Position numbers and translations under genes: made by a program. Shown here piece after piece: positions 1 to 7,589 of a stretch of 64,000 nucleotides of DNA. This DNA comes from Betaproteobacteria bacterium (GTDB lineage Bacteria > Pseudomonadota > Gammaproteobacteria > Burkholderiales > Casimicrobiaceae): the NCBI GenBank assembly GCA_016716425.1, contig JADJWJ010000020.1, forward strand, positions 372,001 to 436,000, given 5' to 3'. Each line of letters starts with the position of its first letter. Position 1 is the first letter of the stretch. The notes below the pieces were generated by a model. That model made no database searches and was not told where the DNA came from. It worked only from the letters and a program-made list of their open reading frames with translations.

Positions 1-258
1 GCCGACGTCATCCTCGCCGTCGACGAGCCGATCGACGCGACGCAGTGCGGCGGCCGCGAGAACTGTCACGACGACCACCGGTGCATGACGCACGATCTGT
101 GGACGAGCTTGAACGATCACATCTTCGCGTTCCTGTCCGGCGTGACGCTCGCCCAGCTCGTGCGCCAGCAGCCGCAGCGCGGGGAAACGACGGTGCTGCA
201 GGACCACCGGCGCGCGCCCGCGGGCGCCCCGAAGGAGCCGGCACCCGAGGCCGTCTGA
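1..258 (+). CDS. iscR: Iron-sulfur cluster regulator IscR, 3' end only
   Basis: The window opens inside this gene; 85 C-terminal residues are present in frame 1 and end with TGA at 256-258. IscR is an Rrf2-family winged-helix regulator that binds a [2Fe-2S] cluster and represses its own isc operon when clusters are plentiful. The fragment carries three cysteines and a histidine spaced C-x5-C-x5-C-x2-H (fragment residues 16, 22, 28 and 31). This is exactly the spacing of the known IscR ligands, so the sensor looks functional. iscS follows after 35 bases. The DNA-binding domain and the promoter lie outside the window. Confidence 0.93.
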   Translation, partial: ADVILAVDEPIDATQCGGRENCHDDHRCMTHDLWTSLNDHIFAFLSGVTLAQLVRQQPQRGETTVLQDHRRAPAGAPKEPAPEAV

Positions 259-293
259 AACCATCTCCATCGAACGCCGGAGAACGAAACGCC

Positions 294-1502
294 ATGAAGC
301 TTCCGATCTACCTCGACTACTCGGCGACGACGCCGGTCGACCCGCGCGTCGCGCAGAAGATGGTCGCCTACCTGACCGACGAGTTCGGCAACCCGGCCTC
401 GCGCTCGCATTCCTACGGCTGGACCGCCGAGGCCGCCGTCGAGGAGGCGCGCGCGCAGGTGGCCGCGCTCGTCAACTGCGACCCGAAGGAGATCGTCTGG
501 ACGTCGGGCGCGACCGAGTCGATCAACCTCGCGTTGAAGGGCGCCGCGCACTTCTACAAGGACAAGGGGCGCCACCTCGTCACGGTGAAGACCGAGCACA
601 AGGCCACGCTCGACACGACGCGCGAGCTGGAGCGCGAAGGGTATGAGGTCACGTATCTCGACGTCGACCCGGACGGCCTCGTTCCGGCGGCGAAGTTCGA
701 GGCGGCGCTGCGCCCGGACACGATCGTCGCGTCGGTGATGCTCGTCAACAACGAGATCGGCGTGATCCAGGACATCGCGGCGATGGGCGAGATCTGCCGC
801 CGGCGCGGCATCGTGTTCCACGTCGACGCGGCGCAGGCGACCGGCAAGGTGCCGATCGACCTCGCGTCGCTCAAGGTCGACCTGATGTCGTTCTCCGCGC
901 ACAAGACGTACGGGCCGAAGGGTGTGGGCGCGCTCTACGTCAGGCGCAAGCCGCGCGTGCGGATCGAGGCGCAGATGCACGGCGGCGGCCACGAGCGCGG
1001 CATGCGCTCGGGCACGCTGCCGACGCACCAGATCGTCGGCATGGGCGAGGCGTTCCGCATCGCGAAGGCCGAGATGGCGACCGAGAACGAGCGCATCCGG
1101 ATGCTGCGCGACCGGCTGTGGAAGGGACTGTCGGAGATCGAGGAGGCCTACGTCAACGGCGACATGGACCACCGCGTGCCGCACAACCTCAACGTGAGCT
1201 TCAACTTCGTCGAGGGCGAGTCGCTGATCATGGCGATCAAGGACATCGCGGTGTCGTCGGGCTCGGCCTGCACGTCGGCGTCGCTGGAGCCGTCGTACGT
1301 GCTGCGGGCGCTGGGCCGCAGCGACGAGCTTGCGCACAGCTCCATCCGGTTCACGATCGGCCGCTTCACGACGGAGGCCGAGGTCGACTACACGGTGGAC
1401 CTGCTGAAGCGCAAGGTCGCCAAGCTGCGGGAGCTCTCGCCGCTCTGGGAAATGCACCAGGAAGGCATCGACCTCTCCAAGATCCAGTGGGCGGCACACT
1501 AA
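294..1502 (+). CDS. iscS: Cysteine desulfurase IscS
   Basis: This is a pyridoxal-phosphate enzyme that converts cysteine to alanine and passes the sulfur to IscU and other acceptors. The protein is 402 residues, very close to the 404 of E. coli IscS. The PLP lysine is Lys204 in SAHKTYGPKG, and the catalytic loop cysteine is Cys326 in SSGSACTSAS, both two residues lower than in E. coli. The start is the ATG at 294, behind GGAG at 279-282 and after the iscR stop; the reading frame stays open upstream, but that extension has no family similarity. A hairpin element begins 11 bases after the stop and separates iscS from iscU. Confidence 0.97.
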   Translation: MKLPIYLDYSATTPVDPRVAQKMVAYLTDEFGNPASRSHSYGWTAEAAVEEARAQVAALVNCDPKEIVWTSGATESINLALKGAAHFYKDKGRHLVTVKTEHKATLDTTRELEREGYEVTYLDVDPDGLVPAAKFEAALRPDTIVASVMLVNNEIGVIQDIAAMGEICRRRGIVFHVDAAQATGKVPIDLASLKVDLMSFSAHKTYGPKGVGALYVRRKPRVRIEAQMHGGGHERGMRSGTLPTHQIVGMGEAFRIAKAEMATENERIRMLRDRLWKGLSEIEEAYVNGDMDHRVPHNLNVSFNFVEGESLIMAIKDIAVSSGSACTSASLEPSYVLRALGRSDELAHSSIRFTIGRFTTEAEVDYTVDLLKRKVAKLRELSPLWEMHQEGIDLSKIQWAAH

Positions 1503-1513
1503 AAGCGGTCGCT

Positions 1514-1641
1514 GAAGATCTCGCCGAAAGGCGTGGCGAGATTTTCATCGAGAACAGCAGTCAGCGCGAAAGCTTCGGGCGGCCGGGCGCTTTCGCGGGG
1601 AAAGAGCTACGAAGAACCGAGCGCGCACGCGCGGCGGCTTC
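1514..1641 (+). repeat. Hairpin-plus-tail repeat, copy A (iscS-iscU gap)
   Basis: A stem-loop starts 11 bases after iscS: arms GAAGATCTCGCC (1514-1525) and GGCGAGATTTTC (1535-1546) pair over 12 bases with one G-T wobble. It is followed by a tail, AGCAGTCAGCGCG at 1556-1568, then a GC-rich stretch to about 1641. The same tail follows two other hairpins in the window (copies near 44418 and 59281). Similarity to the copy near 59281 extends to about 1641 at lower identity. No open frame is conserved among copies, so it looks non-coding. It makes the iscS-iscU gap 167 bases, much longer than is usual for this operon. Confidence 0.7.
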
Positions 1642-1669
1642 GTGAAGGCGCAAGGTCGAGGAGAACGAG

Positions 1670-2080
1670 ATGGCATACAGCAACAAGGTACTGGACCACT
1701 ACGAGAACCCGCGCAACGTCGGCTCGCTGCCCAAGGAGGCGGACGACGTCGGCACCGGCATGGTCGGCGCGCCCGCGTGCGGCGACGTGATGAAGCTGCA
1801 GATCAAGGTCGGCGTCGACGGAATCATCGAGGACGCGAAGTTCAAGACCTACGGCTGCGGCTCGGCAATAGCCTCGTCGTCGCTCGTTACCGAGTGGGTG
1901 AAGGGCAAGACGCTCGACGAGGCGATGGCGATCCGCAACACGCAGATCGCCGAGGAACTCGCCTTGCCGCCGGTCAAGATCCACTGCTCGATCCTGGCCG
2001 AAGATGCGATCAAGGCCGCGGTCGCCGACTACCGGAAGAAGCACGGTGTCGACGCCGGCGAAAAGCTCGCGGCGGACTAG
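1670..2080 (+). CDS. iscU: Fe-S cluster scaffold IscU
   Basis: IscU is the scaffold on which [2Fe-2S] and [4Fe-4S] clusters are built from IscS-derived sulfur. The protein has 136 residues. The ligand set is intact: Cys37 (GAPACGD), Cys63 (YGCGSA), His105 and Cys106 (HCS). Residues 99-103 are LPPVK, the motif recognised by the HscA chaperone, whose gene lies downstream. An AGGAG motif sits at 1658-1662 before the ATG. The 167-base gap before this gene is occupied by a dispersed hairpin element, which may tune iscU output relative to iscS; that effect is inferred. Confidence 0.97.
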   Translation: MAYSNKVLDHYENPRNVGSLPKEADDVGTGMVGAPACGDVMKLQIKVGVDGIIEDAKFKTYGCGSAIASSSLVTEWVKGKTLDEAMAIRNTQIAEELALPPVKIHCSILAEDAIKAAVADYRKKHGVDAGEKLAAD

Positions 2081-2168
2081 ACGGAAGCGGCCGCCGCGCA
2101 AGCGGCGCCCCCCGGCGCGCGGGCTGGCTGCCCGGCGCGCCCCGGCAGGACATGGACGGAGAACGGCA

Positions 2169-2492
2169 ATGGCAGTGACGTTGACCCCGACGGCGGCGAA
2201 GCACGTCGCCGCCCACCTGGTGAAGCGCGGCAAGGGTGTCGGGCTGCGCCTCGGCGTGCGCACCACCGGCTGCTCGGGCCTGGCGTACAAGCTCGAGTAC
2301 GCGGACGAGGCCCGGCCCGAGGACGTGACGTTCGTCAGCCACGGCGTCACCGTCGTCGTCGACCCGAAGAGCCTGCCCTACATCGACGGCACCGAGCTCG
2401 ACTTCGCGCGCGAGGGCCTGAACGAAGGGTTCCGGTTCCGCAACCCCAACGTCAAGGACGAGTGCGGCTGCGGCGAATCGTTCAACATCTGA
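2169..2492 (+). CDS. iscA: A-type Fe-S carrier IscA
   Basis: IscA is an A-type carrier that binds iron or Fe-S clusters and passes them to apo-proteins. The product is 107 residues, the normal length. The three conserved cysteines are Cys35 (TTGCSG), Cys99 and Cys101 (ECGCGESF). The start is the ATG at 2169, behind GGACGGAGAA; the frame extends upstream through the iscU-iscA gap, but that extension is Arg/Pro-rich and has no family similarity. The gene lies 88 bases after iscU and 28 before hscB. Confidence 0.96.
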   Translation: MAVTLTPTAAKHVAAHLVKRGKGVGLRLGVRTTGCSGLAYKLEYADEARPEDVTFVSHGVTVVVDPKSLPYIDGTELDFAREGLNEGFRFRNPNVKDECGCGESFNI

Positions 2493-2520
2493 AAGACCGG
2501 CCGGCGACGACGGACGCGGG

Positions 2521-3090
2521 GTGGCCCGGGCCGCATTCCGCCCGACCGCCTCCATCAGCGACGTGATCGACTTCTCCCGCAACCACTTCGAGCTGTTCGG
2601 CCTGCCGGCGCGCTTCCGTCTCGACGGTCCGGTGCTCGACGCCGCGTACCGCCGGCTGCAGTCCGACGTCCATCCGGACCGGCACGCGCACGCCGACGAC
2701 GCGGTGCGGCGGATCGCCGCGCAGTCGTCGGCGCGCGTCAACGAGGCCTACCGCGCACTGAAGGATCCCGTACGGCGGGCGCAGTACCTGTTGCAGCTCC
2801 ATGGCGTCGATGCCGGCGCGGGCGCGCAGTTGCCGGTCGAGTTCCTCGAGCAGCAGCTTGAGCGGCGCGAGGCGGCCGCGGCGGCGGTCGCCGCCGGCGA
2901 CGACCGCGCACTGACCGCGCTGGTTGCCGAGGTGCGCGCCGACACGCGCGCGCGCGAGGAGCGGCTGGCAGACCAGCTCGACGGAGCGCGCGCGTATGCC
3001 GATTCGCGCGATCGCGTGCGCGAGCTCATGTTCCTCGTCAAGCTCGCCGCCGACCTCGACGCGATGCTCGTTACACTGGAAGACCGATGA
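2521..3090 (+). CDS. hscB: Fe-S co-chaperone HscB
   Basis: HscB is the J-domain co-chaperone that delivers IscU to HscA and stimulates HscA ATPase. The protein has 189 residues from a GTG start at 2521. The J-domain occupies roughly residues 20-90 with the essential HPD triad at 51-53 (DVHPDRH). The C-terminal helical IscU-binding domain follows (HscB oligomerisation family). The last four bases, ATGA at 3087-3090, also start the downstream lipoprotein gene, so the two are likely translationally coupled. Confidence 0.93.
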   Translation: MARAAFRPTASISDVIDFSRNHFELFGLPARFRLDGPVLDAAYRRLQSDVHPDRHAHADDAVRRIAAQSSARVNEAYRALKDPVRRAQYLLQLHGVDAGAGAQLPVEFLEQQLERREAAAAAVAAGDDRALTALVAEVRADTRAREERLADQLDGARAYADSRDRVRELMFLVKLAADLDAMLVTLEDR

Positions 3091-3662
3091 CCCGCCTTGC
3101 CTTCCTCGCCGCGGCGCTGGTGACGGCCGCAAGCCTGCTCTCCGGCTGCGCCGGCGTGCCGCTCACGACGAGCGCCCGGATGCTCGCGAAGGGCAACGAC
3201 TACGTGATCCGTGCCGATCCCGCGCAGCTGCGCATCGCCCTCAACGTCGACGCGCGGATCAAGGCGGCCGCGGTGGCGCCGCCGGTGCTGCACCTCGTCG
3301 CGCGCACGGACGCGGCCCATCCGGCCCCCGATTTCGTCCGCGACATCCCGCTCGTCGCCGAAGGCGCGGACCCGGCGCAGCTCGGCCTGCCCGCGACCGG
3401 CGCGGGCCGCGCCTGGATGATCTACGGGCTCGACGCAGCCGGCGCGCGGCAGATGGCCGAGCTGCAGCAGCGGCTCGCCGCGATGCGCGCCGGCAAGCAG
3501 AAGGGCACGCTCGCGATCGGGGTCCGCATCGAAGGCGTCGCCGAGGCGGTGCCGCAGTACGCGACGACGCGGATCGAGACGTGGATGCGCGTGGCGGCGG
3601 CGGACGGCTTCTTCGAGTTGTGGTCGGGCCGCATCGCGGACGCTGCGACGAAGAGGGGCTAG
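3087..3662 (+). CDS. Unknown lipoprotein inserted in the isc operon
   Basis: I do not recognise the family. The 191-residue product begins with a typical lipoprotein signal: charged MTR, a hydrophobic stretch, and a lipobox LLSGC with the acceptor cysteine at residue 21, so it should be a periplasm-facing lipoprotein. The rest is a small soluble domain without cysteines or obvious catalytic motifs; several stretches (for example DYVIRADPAQLRIAL) look like beta strands. It overlaps hscB by four bases (ATGA) and precedes hscA, a position normally empty because hscB and hscA are usually adjacent. Its codon usage resembles its neighbours. A link to Fe-S assembly is only positional. Confidence 0.85.
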   Translation: MTRLAFLAAALVTAASLLSGCAGVPLTTSARMLAKGNDYVIRADPAQLRIALNVDARIKAAAVAPPVLHLVARTDAAHPAPDFVRDIPLVAEGADPAQLGLPATGAGRAWMIYGLDAAGARQMAELQQRLAAMRAGKQKGTLAIGVRIEGVAEAVPQYATTRIETWMRVAAADGFFELWSGRIADAATKRG

Positions 3663-3780
3663 GATGAAACGGCCCCTGCGCTCGCTGCGCTCGCTGCACA
3701 CCGAGCCGCCCACGCGCGCGGGCCGAAGGCAAGGCTCGCAGAGCGCGTCCGCGCGCGAGGGGGACGGCCCTTCGGGACTG
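3663..3780. repeat. GC-rich spacer with short repeats before hscA
   Basis: This 118-base gap splits the operon between the lipoprotein gene and hscA. It contains a direct repeat of GCGCTCGCT (3679-3687 and 3688-3696) and a 3' part GGGACGGCCCTTCGGGAC. The latter resembles, on the opposite strand, the GGGCCGTCCC core of the tandem repeat at 55498-55646. I see no promoter and no credible gene. It is probably another dispersed Burkholderiales-type repeat, but with one partial match the family assignment is weak. Confidence 0.4.
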
Positions 3781-3782
3781 AC

Positions 3783-5648
3783 GTGGCGCTGCTGCAGATC
3801 TCCGAGCCCGGCGAGAGCCCGGCGCCACACCAGCGCCGCCGGGCGATCGGCATCGACCTCGGCACGACCAACTCGCTGGTCGCGACGGTCCGGCACGGCC
3901 TCGCGGTCGTGCTGCCCGACGAGGAAGGACGACCGCTCGTGCCGTCGATCGTCCGCTACGCGGAGGATGCGGTCGAGGCCGGCTACACGGCGATGGAACA
4001 CCAGGCGCGCGACCCGCAGAACACCATCGTGTCGGTCAAGCGCCTGATGGGACGCGGGCTCGCCGACCTGGCCGACGCGCGGCGCTTCCCGTACCGCTTC
4101 GTCGACGCGCCCGGCATGGTGCGTATTGCGACGCGCGCCGGCGTGAAGTCCCCCGTCGAAATCTCCGCGGACCTGCTGCGTGCGCTGCGTGCGCGCGCGG
4201 AGGCGTCGCTGGGTGGCCCGGTCGACGGTGCCGTGGTCACGGTGCCGGCGTACTTCGACGACGGACAGCGGCAGGCGACCAAGGACGCGGCGCAGCTCGC
4301 GGGCCTGCCGGTGCTGCGCCTTCTCAACGAGCCGACCGCCGCGGCCATTGCGTACGGCCTCGACAACGCGTCGGAGGGCGTCTACGCCGTGTACGACCTG
4401 GGCGGTGGCACGTTCGACATCTCGATCCTGCGGCTCTCCAAGGGCGTGTTCGAGGTGCTGGCGACCAACGGGGACTCGGCGCTGGGCGGCGACGACTTCG
4501 ACCACCGCGTGTTCTGCTGGGTCATCGAGGCGGCGAAGCTGCCGCCGCTGTCGCCGGCCGACGCGCGGCAGCTGCTCGTGAAGGCGCGCGAGGCGAAGGA
4601 GAACCTCTCCGAGCACGACGAGGCCACGATCGCGGCTACGCTCGCCGGCGGCGCGGTCATCAACCTGACGCTGACCAAGGCGATCTTCACCGAAATCACG
4701 GCCAACCTCGTGGCCAAGACGCTGCAGCCGGTGAAGCGGGCGCTGCGCGACGCGCAGCTGGCGCCCGGCGACGTCAAGGGCGTCGTGCTGGTCGGAGGTG
4801 CCACGCGCATGCCCCAGATCCGGCGCGCGGTCGCCGAGTACTTCGGCCAGCCGCCCCTGACCAACCTCAACCCCGACGAGGTCGTCGCGCTCGGTGCCGC
4901 CGTGCAGGCGAACAAGCTCGTCGGCAACCGCGAGCGCAACGACGACTGGCTGCTGCTCGACGTGATTCCGCTGTCGCTCGGGCTGGAGACGATGGGCGGC
5001 CTCACCGAGAAGATCATCCCGCGCAACTCGACGATCCCCGTGGCGCGTGCGCAGGAGTTCACGACGTACAAGGACGGCCAGACCGCGATGGCGATCCACG
5101 TGGTGCAGGGCGAGCGCGAGCGGGTGGCGGACTGCCGGTCGCTCGGCCGCTTCGAGCTGCGCGGCATCCCGCCGATGGTCGCCGGCGCGGCGCGGATCCG
5201 CGTGACGTTCGAGGTCGACGCCGACGGGCTGCTCGAGGTCGCCGCGCGCGAGCAGACGACGGGCATCGCGGCGACGATCGCCGTCAAGCCGTCCTACGGG
5301 CTCAGCGACGACGAGGTCGCGCGGATGCTGCAGGACTCGTTCGCCCACGCGGCGGACGACATGCAGGCGCGCGCGCTCGCCGAGGCGCAGGTCGAAGCCG
5401 ACCAGCTCGCCGAGGCGACGCGCTCGGCGCTCGCCGCCGACGGCGACCTGCTGGACGCGGAAGAGCGCGCGGAAGTCGACGTGGCGCTGGCGCGCCTCGC
5501 GACGGCGCGCGCGGGCCACGACCACGCCGCGCTGCGCGCGGAGGTGGCCGCGCTTTCCCGCGCCACCGACGAGTTCGCGGCGCGCCGCATGAACCGCAGC
5601 GTCGCGCGCGCGCTGACCGGCAAGCGCGTCGACGCGCTGTCCGACTGA
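3783..5648 (+). CDS. hscA: Fe-S chaperone HscA (Hsp70 family)
   Basis: HscA is the specialised Hsp70 that uses ATP to drive cluster transfer from IscU. The product is 621 residues from a GTG start at 3783, close to the 616 of E. coli HscA. The actin-like ATPase domain fills about residues 20-390, with the phosphate-1 motif IGIDLGTTNS, the phosphate-2 motif VYDLGGGTFD and the adenosine motif VVLVGGATRMP. The substrate domain and helical lid follow. The client motif LPPVK is present in the IscU encoded upstream. The initiator GTG lies directly after a GC-rich repeat with no strong Shine-Dalgarno, so the start is less certain than the domain. Confidence 0.95.
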   Translation: MALLQISEPGESPAPHQRRRAIGIDLGTTNSLVATVRHGLAVVLPDEEGRPLVPSIVRYAEDAVEAGYTAMEHQARDPQNTIVSVKRLMGRGLADLADARRFPYRFVDAPGMVRIATRAGVKSPVEISADLLRALRARAEASLGGPVDGAVVTVPAYFDDGQRQATKDAAQLAGLPVLRLLNEPTAAAIAYGLDNASEGVYAVYDLGGGTFDISILRLSKGVFEVLATNGDSALGGDDFDHRVFCWVIEAAKLPPLSPADARQLLVKAREAKENLSEHDEATIAATLAGGAVINLTLTKAIFTEITANLVAKTLQPVKRALRDAQLAPGDVKGVVLVGGATRMPQIRRAVAEYFGQPPLTNLNPDEVVALGAAVQANKLVGNRERNDDWLLLDVIPLSLGLETMGGLTEKIIPRNSTIPVARAQEFTTYKDGQTAMAIHVVQGERERVADCRSLGRFELRGIPPMVAGAARIRVTFEVDADGLLEVAAREQTTGIAATIAVKPSYGLSDDEVARMLQDSFAHAADDMQARALAEAQVEADQLAEATRSALAADGDLLDAEERAEVDVALARLATARAGHDHAALRAEVAALSRATDEFAARRMNRSVARALTGKRVDALSD

Positions 5649-5661
5649 AGGCGAGTCCCCG

Positions 5662-6000
5662 ATGCCCGAAATCGTCGTGCTGCCGCACCCGGAGATCTGT
5701 CCCGACGGACGCACGTTCGAGGGGACGCCGGGCAAGTCGCTGCTCGACAACCTGCTCGACCACGGCATCGAGGTCGAGCACGCGTGCGAGAAGTCGTGCG
5801 CGTGCACGACCTGCCACGTGATCGTGCGCGAGGGGTTTCCCACGCTGGCGCCGTCGACCGAGGACGAGGACGACCTGCTCGACCGCGCGTGGGGCTTGAC
5901 GCCGGTGTCGCGGCTGTCGTGCCAGGCGATCGTCGACGCCGAGCGGCTCGTCGTCGAGATTCCGCGCTACACGATCAATCAGGTGAAGGAAGGGCGGTAG
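5662..6000 (+). CDS. fdx: Isc [2Fe-2S] ferredoxin
   Basis: This adrenodoxin-type ferredoxin supplies electrons for cluster synthesis. It has 112 residues with cluster ligands Cys42, Cys48, Cys51 (CEKSCACTTC) and Cys87 (RLSCQA), the adrenodoxin-type arrangement. An additional Cys46 sits in the loop, as in E. coli Fdx. The acidic segment STEDEDDLLD after residue 65 is the usual partner-docking surface. It starts 13 bases after hscA and ends 12 bases before iscX. Confidence 0.96.
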   Translation: MPEIVVLPHPEICPDGRTFEGTPGKSLLDNLLDHGIEVEHACEKSCACTTCHVIVREGFPTLAPSTEDEDDLLDRAWGLTPVSRLSCQAIVDAERLVVEIPRYTINQVKEGR

Positions 6001-6012
6001 GGAGGCGACGCA

Positions 6013-6204
6013 ATGAAGTGGACCGACACCCGCGAGATCGCGATCGCGCTCGCCGACGCGCACCCGGACGTCGACCCGAAGGCGATCCGGTTCACCGACC
6101 TGCACCGCTGGGTCTGCGAGCTGCCCGGCTTCGCGGACGACCCGGCGCGCAGCGGCGAGAAGATCCTCGAGGCGATCCAGACGGCGTGGATCGACGAAGC
6201 GTGA
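6013..6204 (+). CDS. iscX: Fe-S assembly protein IscX
   Basis: IscX is a small acidic protein that binds IscS and iron and modulates sulfur transfer. The 63-residue product carries the family signature: MKWTDT at the N-terminus, a DVDPKAIRFTDLH segment, and a C-terminal ILEAIQTAWIDE helix. It is the last gene of the isc operon. A GGGAGG motif at 5999-6004 serves its ATG. Confidence 0.95.
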   Translation: MKWTDTREIAIALADAHPDVDPKAIRFTDLHRWVCELPGFADDPARSGEKILEAIQTAWIDEA

Positions 6205-6294
6205 GCAACGCGAGCGAGGCGCAGCCGAGCCGGCGCGCGACCGCCGCTTCGGGCGACGACATCCCGGGAAGACACGCGTGATCGGCAGCGCCGG

Positions 6295-6684
6295 ATGAGC
6301 GTTCCGATCACCGCGCTGTACGCGGGACTGTGCGCCCTCGTGCTGCTCGCGCTGGCCGCGCGGGTAATCCGGTTGCGCTGGGCGTTGCGGGTCGGCATCG
6401 GCGACGGCGGCGAGCGTGCGCTCGGTCGCGCAATCCGCGTGCACGGGAATGCCGTCGAATACGTGCCGATCGCGCTCGTGCTGCTGCTGATCGCCGAGCT
6501 CGATCACGCCTCGCCCGCGCTGCTGCACGCGTGCGGCGGTGTGCTCGTCGCGGCGCGCGTGCTGCACGCCGTCGGCCTGTCGCGCACGGCCGGCGCCAGC
6601 TGGCCGCGGATGGTGGGCACCACCGGCACGGCGATCGTGATCGCCGTGCTGGCCGTCCACGGCATCGCGGCCTTCTTCGCGTAG
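6295..6684 (+). CDS. MAPEG-family membrane protein
   Basis: The 129-residue protein has four predicted membrane helices and the MAPEG signature (membrane-associated proteins in eicosanoid and glutathione metabolism): a polar loop RAIRVHGNAVEYVPIAL between helices 1 and 2, then a hydrophobic hairpin. Bacterial members are inner-membrane proteins, some with glutathione transferase activity; the substrate here is unknown. It follows iscX after 90 bases of non-coding DNA and faces serB, which ends 57 bases away on the other strand. Confidence 0.85.
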   Translation: MSVPITALYAGLCALVLLALAARVIRLRWALRVGIGDGGERALGRAIRVHGNAVEYVPIALVLLLIAELDHASPALLHACGGVLVAARVLHAVGLSRTAGASWPRMVGTTGTAIVIAVLAVHGIAAFFA

Positions 6685-6741
6685 CGGCAAGAAGCCGCGC
6701 CGGGCTCGGTGATCGGCGAACCAGCGAGCCCCGCGCGGATT

Positions 6742-7578
6742 TCAGGCGAAGAAGTTGAGCGCGCCGTCGAGGCCGCAGACGTCGAGCGCGCACGCCGCCT
6801 GCGCACGCACTACCGGCTTCGCGCGATAGGCGATCGCGACGTCGGCGGCCGTGAACATCGGCAAGTCGTTGGCGCCGTCGCCGATCGCGACGGCAAGGCC
6901 GCCGCCCGGCCCGTTCCTGAGCGCGCGCAGCGTGTCGGCCTTGGCCCGGCCGTCGACGATCGGGCCTTCGATGCGTCCGGTCAGCCGGCCGCCGTCGACG
7001 CCGAGGGTGTTGGCGACGGCGACGTCCAGCGGCAGCGCGGCCTTGAGGCGGTCGGTGAAGTACGTGAAACCGCCGGACACCAGCGCGGTGGTCGCGCCGG
7101 CCGCCTTGAATCCGGCGAGCATGCGCGCGGCGCCGACCGAGATGCGCAGGCGCTCCGCGTAGACGCGCTCCAGCGCCTCGACCGGCAGTCCGGCGAGCAG
7201 CGCGACGCGTTGCGTCAGGCTCTGCGCGAAGTCGATCTCGCCGCGCATCGCGCTCGCCGTGATGGCGGCGACCTGCGGCTTGAGGCCCTTCATGTCGGCG
7301 ATCTCGTCGATGCACTCGATCGTGATCAGCGTCGAGTCCATGTCCAGCACGACCACGCCGACGTCGGCCAGGCGCCGGTCCTCCGGCACGAAGGCCGCGT
7401 CGCAACCGGCGGCGCGCGCGGCGTCGACCAGCGCGTCGTTCTGCGCCACCTCCGGGAAGCGCCAGGCGGCGGGCGCGCCGGAACCTACGGGAACGATCGC
7501 CTGCGCCCCGGCCTGCCGCGCGAGCCGCGCGATCACCGCCGGCGTGACGATGGGCGCCTGCACGACGAAGTCGGCCAT
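6742..7578 (-). CDS. serB: Phosphoserine phosphatase SerB
   Basis: SerB catalyses the last step of serine synthesis, hydrolysing O-phosphoserine. The 278-residue HAD-family protein has motif I at DMDST (nucleophile Asp79, Asp81), motif II around ALVSGGFTYF and motif III/IV ending AIGDGANDLPM. An N-terminal regulatory extension of about 70 residues precedes the catalytic domain, as in other proteobacterial SerB. The start is ATG at 7578; the frame continues upstream only because it happens to stay open in the GC-rich purT region. It begins 11 bases after purT, so the two form an operon. Confidence 0.95.
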   Translation of the reverse strand: MADFVVQAPIVTPAVIARLARQAGAQAIVPVGSGAPAAWRFPEVAQNDALVDAARAAGCDAAFVPEDRRLADVGVVVLDMDSTLITIECIDEIADMKGLKPQVAAITASAMRGEIDFAQSLTQRVALLAGLPVEALERVYAERLRISVGAARMLAGFKAAGATTALVSGGFTYFTDRLKAALPLDVAVANTLGVDGGRLTGRIEGPIVDGRAKADTLRALRNGPGGGLAVAIGDGANDLPMFTAADVAIAYRAKPVVRAQAACALDVCGLDGALNFFA

Positions 7579-7589
7579 GCCGGCGCGTC

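Noticed and set aside
1514..1546. Simple rho-independent terminator after iscS
   Set aside because: No T-tract follows the stem, and the same tail appears at two unrelated loci, so a plain terminator does not explain it, though termination could still occur.
2748..5843. A 1031-codon open frame on the minus strand opposite hscA
   Set aside because: It is antisense to well-supported isc genes and has no domain pattern, only Arg-rich shadow sequence.
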